A DNA stretch of 64,000 nt, taken from positions 1-64,000 of the forward strand of contig WHST01000014.1 of assembly GCA_009379955.1 (NCBI GenBank). Reading direction: 5' to 3'. Shown here in pieces: positions 31,746-39,238 of the stretch. Both the position numbers and the translations under genes were made by a program. Numbering within the stretch: the first letter of the stretch is position 1; each line of letters opens with the position of its first letter. Below the pieces are notes generated by a model. The model saw nothing but the letters and a program-made list of their open reading frames with translations, was not told the origin of the DNA and ran no database searches. Source of the DNA: Streptosporangiales bacterium (GTDB taxonomy: Bacteria > Actinomycetota > Actinomycetes > Streptosporangiales > WHST01).

Positions 31746-32965
31746 TGGCGAAGCGGAAGGGACGTCGTCGGTTCGGCTGGGTGCGGAAGCTGCCCTCGGG
31801 TCGCTACCAGGCGAGCTATCTCGGTGCGGACGGTCTCCGGCAGAACGCGCCGCACACCTTCGCCAGCAAGGACGAGGCGGGGGACTGGCTCACCCTGCGC
31901 GAGGCCGATCGGGTGCGTGGCGATGCACCACCGGCGAGGCGGGGAGCTATGCCCTTCGGGCCCTACGGCCGTGAGTGGGTCGACGAGCGTTCGGGACTGC
32001 GGCCGCGCACGGCTGACCTCTACCGCTGGCTGCTGGTCAAGTACCTGGACTCGTTCGAGTCGGTGCACCTGGTGGACATCGACCCCGCAGCCGTACGGCG
32101 GTGGCGGGCGAAGCTCCTACGCGGCGGTGTTTCGGCAACGATGGTGGCGAAGGCGTACCGGCTGTTCCGCGCGATCATGATGACGGCCGCCGAGGATGAC
32201 GAGCTGATCGTGCGCAACCCGTGCCGGATCCGTGGTGCGGGCACCGAGACACCGACCGAGCGACCCGTGCTGACTGTCGCGCAGGTCTACGCCCTCGCCG
32301 ACCGGATGCCCGCGCGGCTCCGAGTGCTGGTCCTGCTGGCGACGTTCGGGAGCCTGCGCTTCGGTGAGGTCACCGCGTTGCGGCGTCGAGACGTCGACCT
32401 CGACGAGCGGAAGGTGCAGGTTCGTCGGGCGTTCACGGAGGTTCGGGGGCAGGGCCTGGTCGCCGGTCCGCCGAAGTCGCGCGCAGGCGTCCGGACGGTC
32501 TCGCTCCCGGCGGCGGTGATCACGGACCTGCGCCGCCACCTGGCCGAGCACACCAAGGCGGGCAACGATGCCCTGGTCTTCACCGTCCCGAACGGGTCAC
32601 CGGTACGACGGGGAAACTTCAACAAGGTGGTCGGCTGGCGGGACGCGGTCGCCGCGATCGGGGCAACCGGCCTGCACTTCCACGACCTGCGGCACACGGG
32701 CAACACCCTCGCTGCCGACGCCGGGGTGAGCACGCGGAACCTCATGGCTCGGATGGGACACGACAACGAGCGGGCGGCGCTGATCTACCAGCACGCGACC
32801 GCGAAGGCCGATCGGCTGATCGCGGACGTCCTGGACGCCCAGGTCCGTGCGGAGCGTACGAACAAGACCACAAAGCGCGGTCGGAAGCAGTCGACCCGAT
32901 CGAACTCGGACGAGGACGACGAACCGGACGAGGGGGCAGCGGGTGTGCTCGTGCCGACCGGCTAA
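31745..32965 (+). CDS. int: tyrosine integrase of the AICE
   Basis: A 406-residue tyrosine recombinase with all catalytic residues: Arg in GSLRFGEVTALR, Lys in PPKSRAGVRTVSLP, the His-x-x-Arg box HDLRHTGNT, MGHDN and Tyr in ALIYQHAT. It carries an N-terminal SAM-like core-binding domain and a Lys/Asp/Glu-rich tail. The intact frame contrasts with the amber-broken integrase of element 2. It ends 94 bp before the tRNA, which is its attachment site. ATG start overlaps xis by one base. Confidence 0.92.
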   Translation: MAKRKGRRRFGWVRKLPSGRYQASYLGADGLRQNAPHTFASKDEAGDWLTLREADRVRGDAPPARRGAMPFGPYGREWVDERSGLRPRTADLYRWLLVKYLDSFESVHLVDIDPAAVRRWRAKLLRGGVSATMVAKAYRLFRAIMMTAAEDDELIVRNPCRIRGAGTETPTERPVLTVAQVYALADRMPARLRVLVLLATFGSLRFGEVTALRRRDVDLDERKVQVRRAFTEVRGQGLVAGPPKSRAGVRTVSLPAAVITDLRRHLAEHTKAGNDALVFTVPNGSPVRRGNFNKVVGWRDAVAAIGATGLHFHDLRHTGNTLAADAGVSTRNLMARMGHDNERAALIYQHATAKADRLIADVLDAQVRAERTNKTTKRGRKQSTRSNSDEDDEPDEGAAGVLVPTG

Positions 32966-32982
32966 CAGCACGCGAACAGCAC
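32964..32982 (+). repeat. integrase arm-type sites, AICE right end
   Basis: AACAGCAC at 32964-32971 and 32975-32982, spacing 11 bp, starting in the int stop codon. It matches the pair 23671-23689 at the left end. Confidence 0.65.
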
Positions 32983-32995
32983 GAGGGACGACGAA

Positions 32996-33024
32996 GGCGC
33001 CTACCGCCGAACCGGGTAGGCGCC
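32996..33024. terminator. hairpin between int and tRNA-Gly
   Basis: GGCGCCTAC (32996-33004) pairs with 33016-33024 across a short loop. On the minus strand the stem is followed by TTCGTCGT, so it would end tRNA transcription; it also lies after int. Confidence 0.65.
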
Positions 33025-33058
33025 GGCTCTCGTTGCTGCGTAAGGGTTTCGAGTTGGG

Positions 33059-33129
33059 AGCGGGTGACGGGAATCGAACCCGCATTGTCAGCTTGGGAAG
33101 CTGATGTTCTACCACTGAACTACACCCGC
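33059..33129 (-). tRNA. tRNA-Gly(CCC), attachment site of the stacked elements
   Basis: A 71-nt tRNA on the minus strand, 5' end at 33129. The acceptor stem is GCGGGTG/CACCCGC, the D arm GTTC/GAAC, the anticodon stem TCAGC/GCTGA around loop TTCCCAA (anticodon CCC, reading GGG), and the T arm GCGGG/CCCGT with loop TTCGATT. The terminal CCA is not encoded. Its 3' half (33055-33099 in window order) is repeated at 23540, 12842 and 9636, and the AICE integrase lies next to the 3' end. Confidence 0.95.
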
Positions 33130-33384
33130 GCGGCGCCGTCCGGCACGTCCGCGTCAGTGTACCGGGCGGGTCACCGAGGACGGTGTCGGTGGCCGGCTGC
33201 GCGGTCACCCGAGCGCCTGTCCCGGCCACGCCGTCGACTTCACATGGCACTGCCTGGTCGTATGCCTGGGTTGTGCTGGTTCGGAACCGGTAGTGCCATG
33301 TCAGGTCGCGCTCCGGGCACCGTGACGGCGCGCGGTCGGTGTCGGGATCGCCCTCTCGGCGCTCGAGCTGCGCACGGAGGGTGG

Positions 33385-33585
33385 GTGTGGCTCGTCATCG
33401 TCGCCGCTGCTGCGTTCGTCGCCAGGTCCGTGGTCGAGCTGTGGATGCCCGAACGGGCACGCCGGGCGGACGGGGCGGTGCGGACGTGGTGGAAGCGGCT
33501 CGCGGTCGTGTGGGCCGTCCTCGTCGTCGTCGCAGTCGCGGCGGCGATGACCCTCGTCGTCCCGGCGGCACCGAGGTCGGCGTAA
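33385..33585 (+). CDS. small membrane protein
   Basis: About 66 residues from a GTG at 33385, with two hydrophobic helices (VWLVIVAAAAFVARSVV, LAVVWAVLVVVAVAAAMTLV). GGAGG is 4 nt upstream. Earlier in-frame starts (ATG 33298 or 33244) would add a polar N-terminus. No family recognised. It is the first gene of the chromosome on the right of the element stack. Confidence 0.45.
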   Translation: MWLVIVAAAAFVARSVVELWMPERARRADGAVRTWWKRLAVVWAVLVVVAVAAAMTLVVPAAPRSA

Positions 33586-33625
33586 ACCTGGTGCCCTGGT
33601 AGGAGCGCGTGTCTAGGGTGGGGGC

Positions 33626-34264
33626 GTGATCGCCCCCGCGCGCCTCGCCGCCTTCGCCCTCGCGTCCCTGGTGCTCATCGTCATCCCGGGTCCCAGCGTG
33701 GCCTTCGTCGTGAGTCGCGCGCTTGCGCTGGGGCGGCGTGCGGCACTGGCCACGGTGGCCGGCAACGCGGTCGGCGAGTACGTGCAGGTCGTCGCGGTGG
33801 GGTTCGGGATAGGCGCGATCATCGAACGGTCGATCGTGGCGTTCACGGTGCTGAAGTTCGTTGGTGCCGGCTACCTCGTCTACCTCGGTGTACGCGCGTT
33901 CCGCAGCCGCGGGAGCCTCGCCGCGATGATGAACGAGGTCGAGGCGCCGCGCGGCGGCTGGCGCACCTGGCGGGAGGCGTTCGTCGTCGGCGTCACCAAC
34001 CCCAAGTCGCTCGTGTTCTTCGGCGCCGTCCTGCCGCAGTTCGTGGACGGGTCGGCCGGGCACGCGTCGGTGCAGCTGCTCGTCCTCGGCTTGGTGTTCG
34101 TCGCGATCGCGCTGGTGTCTGACTCCGTGTGGGGCCTCGCCGCCGGTGCGGCCCGGGCCTGGTTCGCGCGGTCGCCGCGCCGGCTCAGCGTGGTCGGTGG
34201 GGCCAGCGGCCTCACCATGATCGGCCTGGGCGTCGGGGTCGCGCTCACAGGGCGCAGGGACTGA
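33626..34264 (+). CDS. LysE/RhtB-family amino-acid exporter
   Basis: A 212-residue membrane protein with about six helices. The N-terminal signature is IVIPGPSVAFVVSRAL (about 18-33), with the conserved GKFVGAGYLVYLG-like stretch (KFVGAGYLVYLGVRAF) and the TNPKSLVFFGAVLPQF segment. Such proteins export amino acids or their derivatives. GTG start after a weak ribosome-binding site. Single gene; convergent with the phosphatase downstream. Confidence 0.85.
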   Translation: MIAPARLAAFALASLVLIVIPGPSVAFVVSRALALGRRAALATVAGNAVGEYVQVVAVGFGIGAIIERSIVAFTVLKFVGAGYLVYLGVRAFRSRGSLAAMMNEVEAPRGGWRTWREAFVVGVTNPKSLVFFGAVLPQFVDGSAGHASVQLLVLGLVFVAIALVSDSVWGLAAGAARAWFARSPRRLSVVGGASGLTMIGLGVGVALTGRRD

Positions 34265-34267
34265 CGG

Positions 34268-34969
34268 TCACCCAAGGAGTCGACGCCGGACGGCCTCGAC
34301 GTTGGCGTCGGTGAACCCGCCCGCGCGCAGGTAGCCCTCCGCACCGCCGTAGCGCCGGTCCAGGTGGTCCAGTGCCGCGGCGATCGTCTCCGGCCGGGCG
34401 GCCCACAGGTGGCGCAAGCGCTGTCGCTCGGCAGGGTCGGCGATACCGGTGTAGATCGCCTCGTTCACCTCGCGCAGCCCGACATCGGAGTACACGTAGT
34501 CCTCGGTGATGACGTCCCGGTCCACGCCGGCGAGGGTCAGCGCGAGCGCGACGACGAGACCGGTGCGGTCCTTGCCCGCATGGCAGTGCACCACGACGGC
34601 ACCATCCGGAGCGTCCGCGATCGCGGCGAGGGCCGCGGCGAACCACTCCGGTCGCCGGTCGAGCATCGCCAGGTAGAGGTCGGCGAGCGTGCCTTCGCCG
34701 GTGTAGCGGACGGCCGGATCCTGCACCGGCAGGTTGCGATAGAACGCCTCTGCGGCGAACGGCGTCGGCTGGTTGGTGCACTCGGCCTCGCTGCGCAGGT
34801 CGAGCACGAGCGACAGGCCACAGGCGCGGGCGGTCGCCAGTCCGGCCTCGGTGAGCTGGCCGAGGCGGTCGGACCTGATGAGGACGCCGGGCCGGATGCG
34901 CCGGCCGTCACCGGACGGCAGGTCACCCAGGTCGCGCGCGTTGGCGCACGCGGGCCAGTCGAGCCTCAT
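34268..34969 (-). CDS. tyrosine-protein phosphatase (PTP-like, IphP type)
   Basis: A 233-residue phosphatase with the P-loop HCHAGKDRTG (Cys and Arg intact) and an LVLDLRSEAE segment of the dual-specificity fold (Y-phosphatase-3/IphP). It removes phosphate from Tyr or phosphoinositide-like substrates. The ATG overlaps the Nudix stop (ATGA), so it is the second gene of a two-gene operon. Confidence 0.85.
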   Translation of the reverse strand: MRLDWPACANARDLGDLPSGDGRRIRPGVLIRSDRLGQLTEAGLATARACGLSLVLDLRSEAECTNQPTPFAAEAFYRNLPVQDPAVRYTGEGTLADLYLAMLDRRPEWFAAALAAIADAPDGAVVVHCHAGKDRTGLVVALALTLAGVDRDVITEDYVYSDVGLREVNEAIYTGIADPAERQRLRHLWAARPETIAAALDHLDRRYGGAEGYLRAGGFTDANVEAVRRRLLG

Positions 34970-35424
34970 GCGGTCAGTGCGGTGCCGAGCCGCGCCGGCA
35001 GGTCCTCGGGGAAGTAGCGCTCGCCGGTCGCACGCAGCTCGTCGAGACTCCACCAGCGGTGCCCGTCGACGCAGCCGCGCTCGACCTCGTCGTGCCCGGC
35101 GAACGTGACCTCGAACGGCGCGACGCGCGCCACGTAGAAGTCCATCGTCTGGTGGATCGGGCGGCCGTCGAAGCTGAACCTGGTGGCCGACGACCAAGCG
35201 GCCTCGCCCAGCTGGTCCGCCGAGACGACCAGCCCGGTCTCCTCGTACGCCTCGCGGGCCGCGGCCTGCGCCGTGCTCTCGCCCGGGTCGACGGCGCCGC
35301 CGACGGTGAACCAGAAGGGCTCGTCCGGGCGTGCGGGGTCGAAGCCGTGGAGCAGCAGGACCCGATCGTCGTGGTCGACCGGAAGGAGGCGTCCGGTCAC
35401 GCGGTGCATGGTGTCGGTCGTCAT
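34966..35424 (-). CDS. Nudix hydrolase
   Basis: A 152-residue Nudix hydrolase; the box GGAVDPGESTAQAA then REAYEETGL is complete. Translation starts at the ATG 35424. It is probably a house-cleaning hydrolase for nucleotide derivatives. It lies upstream of the phosphatase in an overlapping pair. Confidence 0.85.
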   Translation of the reverse strand: MTTDTMHRVTGRLLPVDHDDRVLLLHGFDPARPDEPFWFTVGGAVDPGESTAQAAAREAYEETGLVVSADQLGEAAWSSATRFSFDGRPIHQTMDFYVARVAPFEVTFAGHDEVERGCVDGHRWWSLDELRATGERYFPEDLPARLGTALTA

Positions 35425-35468
35425 CGGGCTCGACGTTACGCGATCGTCCTGCTCAGTAGGGTGAACGG

Positions 35469-36137
35469 GTGACGACCACCCGACCCGACCTCGTGATCTT
35501 CGACTGCGACGGCGTGCTCGTCGACACCGAGCGGATCGCCGTACGCGTCGACGCCGAGGTGCTCGCCGAGCTCGGCTGGCCACTCGGCGACGAGGAGATC
35601 ATCCAGCGGTTCCTCGGTCGCACGCAGCGGCACATGTACGACGAGATCAGCGCCCACCTCGGCAACCGGCTGCCGGACGGCTGGGAGGCGGACTTCGAGC
35701 GCCGCTACCTCGCCGCGCTCGACGTCGAGCTGAAGCCGGTCGAGGGCGTCGTCGACGTGCTCGACGTGCTCGACGTGCTCGACCTGCCGATGTGCGTCGC
35801 GTCGAGTGGCAGCCACGAGAAGATGCGGCACACGCTCGGGCACACCGGCCTGTACGAACGCTTCGAGGGCCGTATCTTCAGCGCCACCGAGGTCGCCCAC
35901 GGCAAGCCGGAGCCCGACCTGTTCCTGCACGCGGCGGCACGCATGGGCGTCGAGCCGTCCGGCTGCGTCGTCGTCGAGGACAGCCACTACGGCGTGCAGG
36001 CCGCGCGTGCCGCGGGCATGCGGTCCTTCGGTTACGCGGGCGGGATCACGCCCGCCGACTGGCTCGCGGGACCGGACACCGTCGTGTTCGACGACATGCG
36101 CGAGCTGCCCCGCCTGCTGGCCGTGACGGCGGACTAG
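35469..36137 (+). CDS. HAD-family hydrolase (beta-phosphoglucomutase-like)
   Basis: A 222-residue HAD protein. Motif I is [11 protein letters not shown] (nucleophile Asp and acid Asp), motif II SSGSHE, motif III KPEPDLF and motif [10 protein letters not shown]. The cap is the small helical type of phosphoglucomutase/phosphatase relatives. A triple 9-bp repeat (GACGTGCTC, 35755-35781) gives VLDVLDVLD in the linker. GTG start. Convergent with the L,D-transpeptidase by 4 bp. Confidence 0.88.
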   Translation: MTTTRPDLVIFDCDGVLVDTERIAVRVDAEVLAELGWPLGDEEIIQRFLGRTQRHMYDEISAHLGNRLPDGWEADFERRYLAALDVELKPVEGVVDVLDVLDVLDLPMCVASSGSHEKMRHTLGHTGLYERFEGRIFSATEVAHGKPEPDLFLHAAARMGVEPSGCVVVEDSHYGVQAARAAGMRSFGYAGGITPADWLAGPDTVVFDDMRELPRLLAVTAD

Positions 36138-36592
36138 GCACGCACGGCGACGAGGTCGCCCTTGTGCAGCTCGCGGTAGAACCGCTTCGCTGCCTTGTGT
36201 CCCAGGTGGACGCAGCCGTGCGACTTCTCGCCGAGGCTGCCCTCGTGGAACGCCTCACCGCCGTTGTAGAAGACCGAGTACGGCATGGGCGCGTCGTAGA
36301 TCGAGCTCACGTGGTCGATGTCCTTGTAGTCCACGGTGAACCTGCCGCGGTCGGTCTCGTAGCCGGCGCGGCCGGACGTGATCTTCACCGGGCCGTACGT
36401 GACCTCGCCGTCCTGCATCAGCCACGCCCGTTTCGCGGAGAGGTCGACACAGGCGCTGACCGTGTCGTTGGTGCACGGTGGCGTGGCGGCCGACGCCGAT
36501 CCGGCGGTCACCACGGCCATAGGTACGGCGAGCGCGGTCGCCGCGGCGGCGGAGACGATCAGGTGTCTGACGTACCTCGTGGGTGTCTTCAC
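36134..36592 (-). CDS. secreted L,D-transpeptidase (YkuD fold)
   Basis: A 152-residue protein. The first ~35 residues form a signal peptide (hydrophobic [18 protein letters not shown] ending ASA). The catalytic motif is [15 protein letters not shown] with the conserved His, Ser, Gly and Cys. L,D-transpeptidases make 3-3 crosslinks in peptidoglycan, outside the membrane. This is a minimal form lacking extra Ig or LysM domains. Gene stands alone. Confidence 0.88.
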   Translation of the reverse strand: MKTPTRYVRHLIVSAAAATALAVPMAVVTAGSASAATPPCTNDTVSACVDLSAKRAWLMQDGEVTYGPVKITSGRAGYETDRGRFTVDYKDIDHVSSIYDAPMPYSVFYNGGEAFHEGSLGEKSHGCVHLGHKAAKRFYRELHKGDLVAVRA

Positions 36593-36727
36593 TGGTGCTC
36601 CCAGGTCGTGGGCTCCTTACTATGTGCACGCACGGGAGACCGTGCGCCGTTGGCCACCCCGCGGCACTCACACGGTGCGCGACCTTGCTCACCCAACGTG
36701 TCCGGGCCGACCAGGTACGCTTCCCGC

Positions 36728-37303
36728 GTGTTGCTCTCTGACCGCGATATCAGGGCCCAAGTCGACAAGGGACGGATCGGGCTCGAGCCGTACGACGCGT
36801 CCCTGGTCCAGCCGTCGAGCATCGACGTGCGGCTGGACAGGTACTTCCGGGTGTTCGAGAACCACAAGTACCCGCACATCGACCCCGCGCTCGAGCAGGA
36901 CGACCTCACCCGCATGGTCGAGCCGAAGGGTCAGGAGCCGTTCATCCTGCACCCCGGCGAGTTCGTCCTCGGGTCCACCTACGAGATCGTTAGCCTGCCC
37001 GACGACGTGTCGGCGAGGTTGGAGGGGAAGTCGAGCCTCGGCCGTCTCGGCCTGCTCACGCACTCCACGGCCGGCTTCATCGACGCCGGCTTCAACGGGC
37101 ACGTCACGCTGGAGCTGTCCAACGTCGCGACGTTGCCGATCAAGCTGTGGCCCGGCATGAAGATCGGCCAGCTGTGCTTCTTCCGGCTCACCTCGCCGGC
37201 CGAGCAGCCGTACGGCACGGGCGCGTCAGGGTCGCGGTACCAGGGTCAGCGGGGTCCGACGCCGTCGCGTTCGTACCTGAACTTCCACCGCTCGACGATC
37301 TGA
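36728..37303 (+). CDS. dcd: dCTP deaminase
   Basis: A 191-residue enzyme that makes dUTP from dCTP for thymidylate synthesis. It opens [20 protein letters not shown], has the signature [11 protein letters not shown] (about 99-109) with catalytic Glu in [17 protein letters not shown], and ends in the family's [15 protein letters not shown] tail. In actinomycetes Dcd may also hydrolyse dUTP. GTG start. Confidence 0.95.
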   Translation: MLLSDRDIRAQVDKGRIGLEPYDASLVQPSSIDVRLDRYFRVFENHKYPHIDPALEQDDLTRMVEPKGQEPFILHPGEFVLGSTYEIVSLPDDVSARLEGKSSLGRLGLLTHSTAGFIDAGFNGHVTLELSNVATLPIKLWPGMKIGQLCFFRLTSPAEQPYGTGASGSRYQGQRGPTPSRSYLNFHRSTI

Positions 37304-37309
37304 CGGGCC

Positions 37310-37696
37310 TTACGTCCGCCAGTAGCGCGACTCCTTCACCCAGCGCGTGACGCGGCGCTCGCAGAAGAACGCGACGGTGGGCACGACGCCGGCGAGGAAC
37401 ATCGCGACCATGCGCGTGAAGCTCAGTCGCACCCGCCGCGCGAGGTCGGCGGCCGCGACCAGGTAGACCATGTAGAGGTAGCCGTGGACCTGGCCGATCA
37501 CCGCGACCGGCTCGGGGATGTGCCAGATGCGGTCGAGCGGCATCGCGACGAACACCAGCGTGATCAGCAGGACGCCGGTGACGTACGCCATCACCCGGTA
37601 GCGGACGAGCGCGCCGCGTACGCTCTTGCGCCGCCCGTCCGTGGACGCCTGCGTGTCGGCGTCGACCCTGTCGCCCTCTCGTGCCTGGCTGCTCAT
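37310..37696 (-). CDS. DUF3817-family membrane protein
   Basis: A 128-residue protein with three hydrophobic segments after a charged N-terminus; the LITLVFVAMPLDR and IGQVHGYLYMVYLVAAADLA segments fit DUF3817, a small actinobacterial membrane family of unknown role. ATG at 37696 lies one base after the upstream gene's stop, so the two form an operon. Confidence 0.75.
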   Translation of the reverse strand: MSSQAREGDRVDADTQASTDGRRKSVRGALVRYRVMAYVTGVLLITLVFVAMPLDRIWHIPEPVAVIGQVHGYLYMVYLVAAADLARRVRLSFTRMVAMFLAGVVPTVAFFCERRVTRWVKESRYWRT

Positions 37697-37697
37697 G

Positions 37698-38087
37698 TCA
37701 CCGTCCCACTCGCTCCGACCGGCGGTTGAGCTCGGTGAGCCACCGGTTGTACTCCGCCAGCTCGGCGTCGGCCTCGGGGTCGGCATCGTCGTCCTCGTAC
37801 GGCTCCACTTCCGCGGACGCCGCGCCGGGCAGCGGGTCGCCTGCGGCTCGTTCGGCGGAGTGCGGCGGGTCGAGCTGCGGGTTCAGCTCCTCGCGGAGCA
37901 TACGGATCCACATGTAGACCACGAAGATCGCGAACGCGGGCCACTGGAAGGCGTAACCCCAGCTGCGCGCGTTGCCGGCCTCACCGCGCTGCAGCTGCCA
38001 GTACGCGAGCCCGATGAACGCCGCGATCAGCAGCAGGGCCAGGGCGGTCATACCCAGCCACTTGGGGGTCAGCAGCAGCTTTCGCAC
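37698..38087 (-). CDS. SURF1-N-terminus-like small membrane protein
   Basis: A 129-residue protein. TPKWLGMTALALLLIAAFIG (first helix) followed by YWQLQRGEA resembles the start of SURF1, but only a second helix and an acidic tail follow. It is paired with the DUF3817 gene, as in other actinobacteria. GTG start at 38087. Function unknown. Confidence 0.6.
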   Translation of the reverse strand: MRKLLLTPKWLGMTALALLLIAAFIGLAYWQLQRGEAGNARSWGYAFQWPAFAIFVVYMWIRMLREELNPQLDPPHSAERAAGDPLPGAASAEVEPYEDDDADPEADAELAEYNRWLTELNRRSERVGR

Positions 38088-38130
38088 ACCCCGAGGATAC
38101 GTCGCCGCGATTCGGGCGTCCGCGACGGCG

Positions 38131-39189
38131 TCAGGCGGACGCGACGCAGGCGGCCACGAGCATCGTGACCACCAGTGCGACGCCGATGAGCGCGGCGATC
38201 GCGCCGAGGTAGCCGACCAGCGCACCCGCGAAACCGCGCCCGACCGACACGTCGAACGAGTGCGCGTACAGCTGCGACAGGACGGCCAGGGTCACGACCA
38301 GGACGACCGCCGAGATGAGGTTCGCGACCGTGCCGTCGCCGAAGACGAGCGTCGCGACTCCCTGCGGGATGCTGAACATGCCGAAGACGACGTTGGTCTG
38401 GCTCGCCGCCGCCGACGGCTCGCCGTGCCCGCCCCCGGACGCCGCGAGGGAGAGCGCCAGGCGTCCGACGATCGTGCCGATCAGGAGCGCGATCCCGGCC
38501 GCGACCGGTGCGAACACCAGCCAGGCGGGCGAGCCGCCGTTTCGCAGGGGCTCCGCCAGGCACAGCAGGATCGCGTCGACGAGCAGCAGCAGGTACGCGG
38601 TGCCCCACATCGTGGCGCCGCGGGCCTCCCTGGCCGTACGCCGCGGATGCGTGAGCATGCCGACGACGAAGTCCAGGCCGTTGCCGAGCCACGGCTCGGC
38701 CTCCGGTGTCCGCGTGACCGGCGGGCGGGACAGCACCGCGCGGGCCTGCTCGCGCCTGGCCTCGGTGACGGGTGCACCGTGTCTGGCCAGCGCCTGGTCG
38801 ATGAGGTCGAGGTCGACCTGGTCCTTCGGCCGGCCGAGAGCGACCTTGAAGACGCGCAGCTCGTCGAGCCGGAGGAACGGCACGCCGTCGATACGCTCGG
38901 CCTTCGCGATGAGCGCGCGCGCGTCGCGGCGGTAGCCGGGGAAATCGAGGCGGCACATGACGTCGAGGTCGCCGCGGCTCAGTGTCTCGCCGCCGTCGGG
39001 TCGCGTACGGGCCTCCCAGCCGTCGGCGCGCAGGCGCTCGTACAGCTCGGGGGTGACGACGAGGTCGATGTCCGCACCCTCGCGAAGCCCGCGCACGACG
39101 AGCGGTCCGCTGCCGAAGACGACGTACTCGCCGTCCGGCAGTCCGAGGGAACGTACGGAGTCGAGCAGCTGTGCGCGATCGATGGCCAC
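38131..39189 (-). CDS. nucleotidyltransferase-like domain fused to a membrane domain
   Basis: A 352-residue protein. Residues ~15-100 look like a minimal nucleotidyltransferase (VFGSGPLVVRGLREGADIDL, with GSG then DID). Residues ~175-350 hold five hydrophobic segments in a Yip1-like arrangement (GTAYLLLLVDAILLCLAEPL, ISAVVLVVTLAVLSQLYAHS). A cytosolic NTase tethered to a polytopic membrane domain is unusual. ATG start; single gene on the minus strand. Confidence 0.6.
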   Translation of the reverse strand: MAIDRAQLLDSVRSLGLPDGEYVVFGSGPLVVRGLREGADIDLVVTPELYERLRADGWEARTRPDGGETLSRGDLDVMCRLDFPGYRRDARALIAKAERIDGVPFLRLDELRVFKVALGRPKDQVDLDLIDQALARHGAPVTEARREQARAVLSRPPVTRTPEAEPWLGNGLDFVVGMLTHPRRTAREARGATMWGTAYLLLLVDAILLCLAEPLRNGGSPAWLVFAPVAAGIALLIGTIVGRLALSLAASGGGHGEPSAAASQTNVVFGMFSIPQGVATLVFGDGTVANLISAVVLVVTLAVLSQLYAHSFDVSVGRGFAGALVGYLGAIAALIGVALVVTMLVAACVASA

Positions 39190-39238
39190 GGCCGAAGCGT
39201 AGTGGGCCGTGGCGCTCCGCGGTGCCCGTGACGCGTTC

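Noticed and set aside
33064-33298. An extended N-terminus of the small membrane protein reaching into the tRNA
   Set aside because: The extension is antisense tRNA-Gly sequence. A start inside the open region with GGAGG upstream is far more likely.
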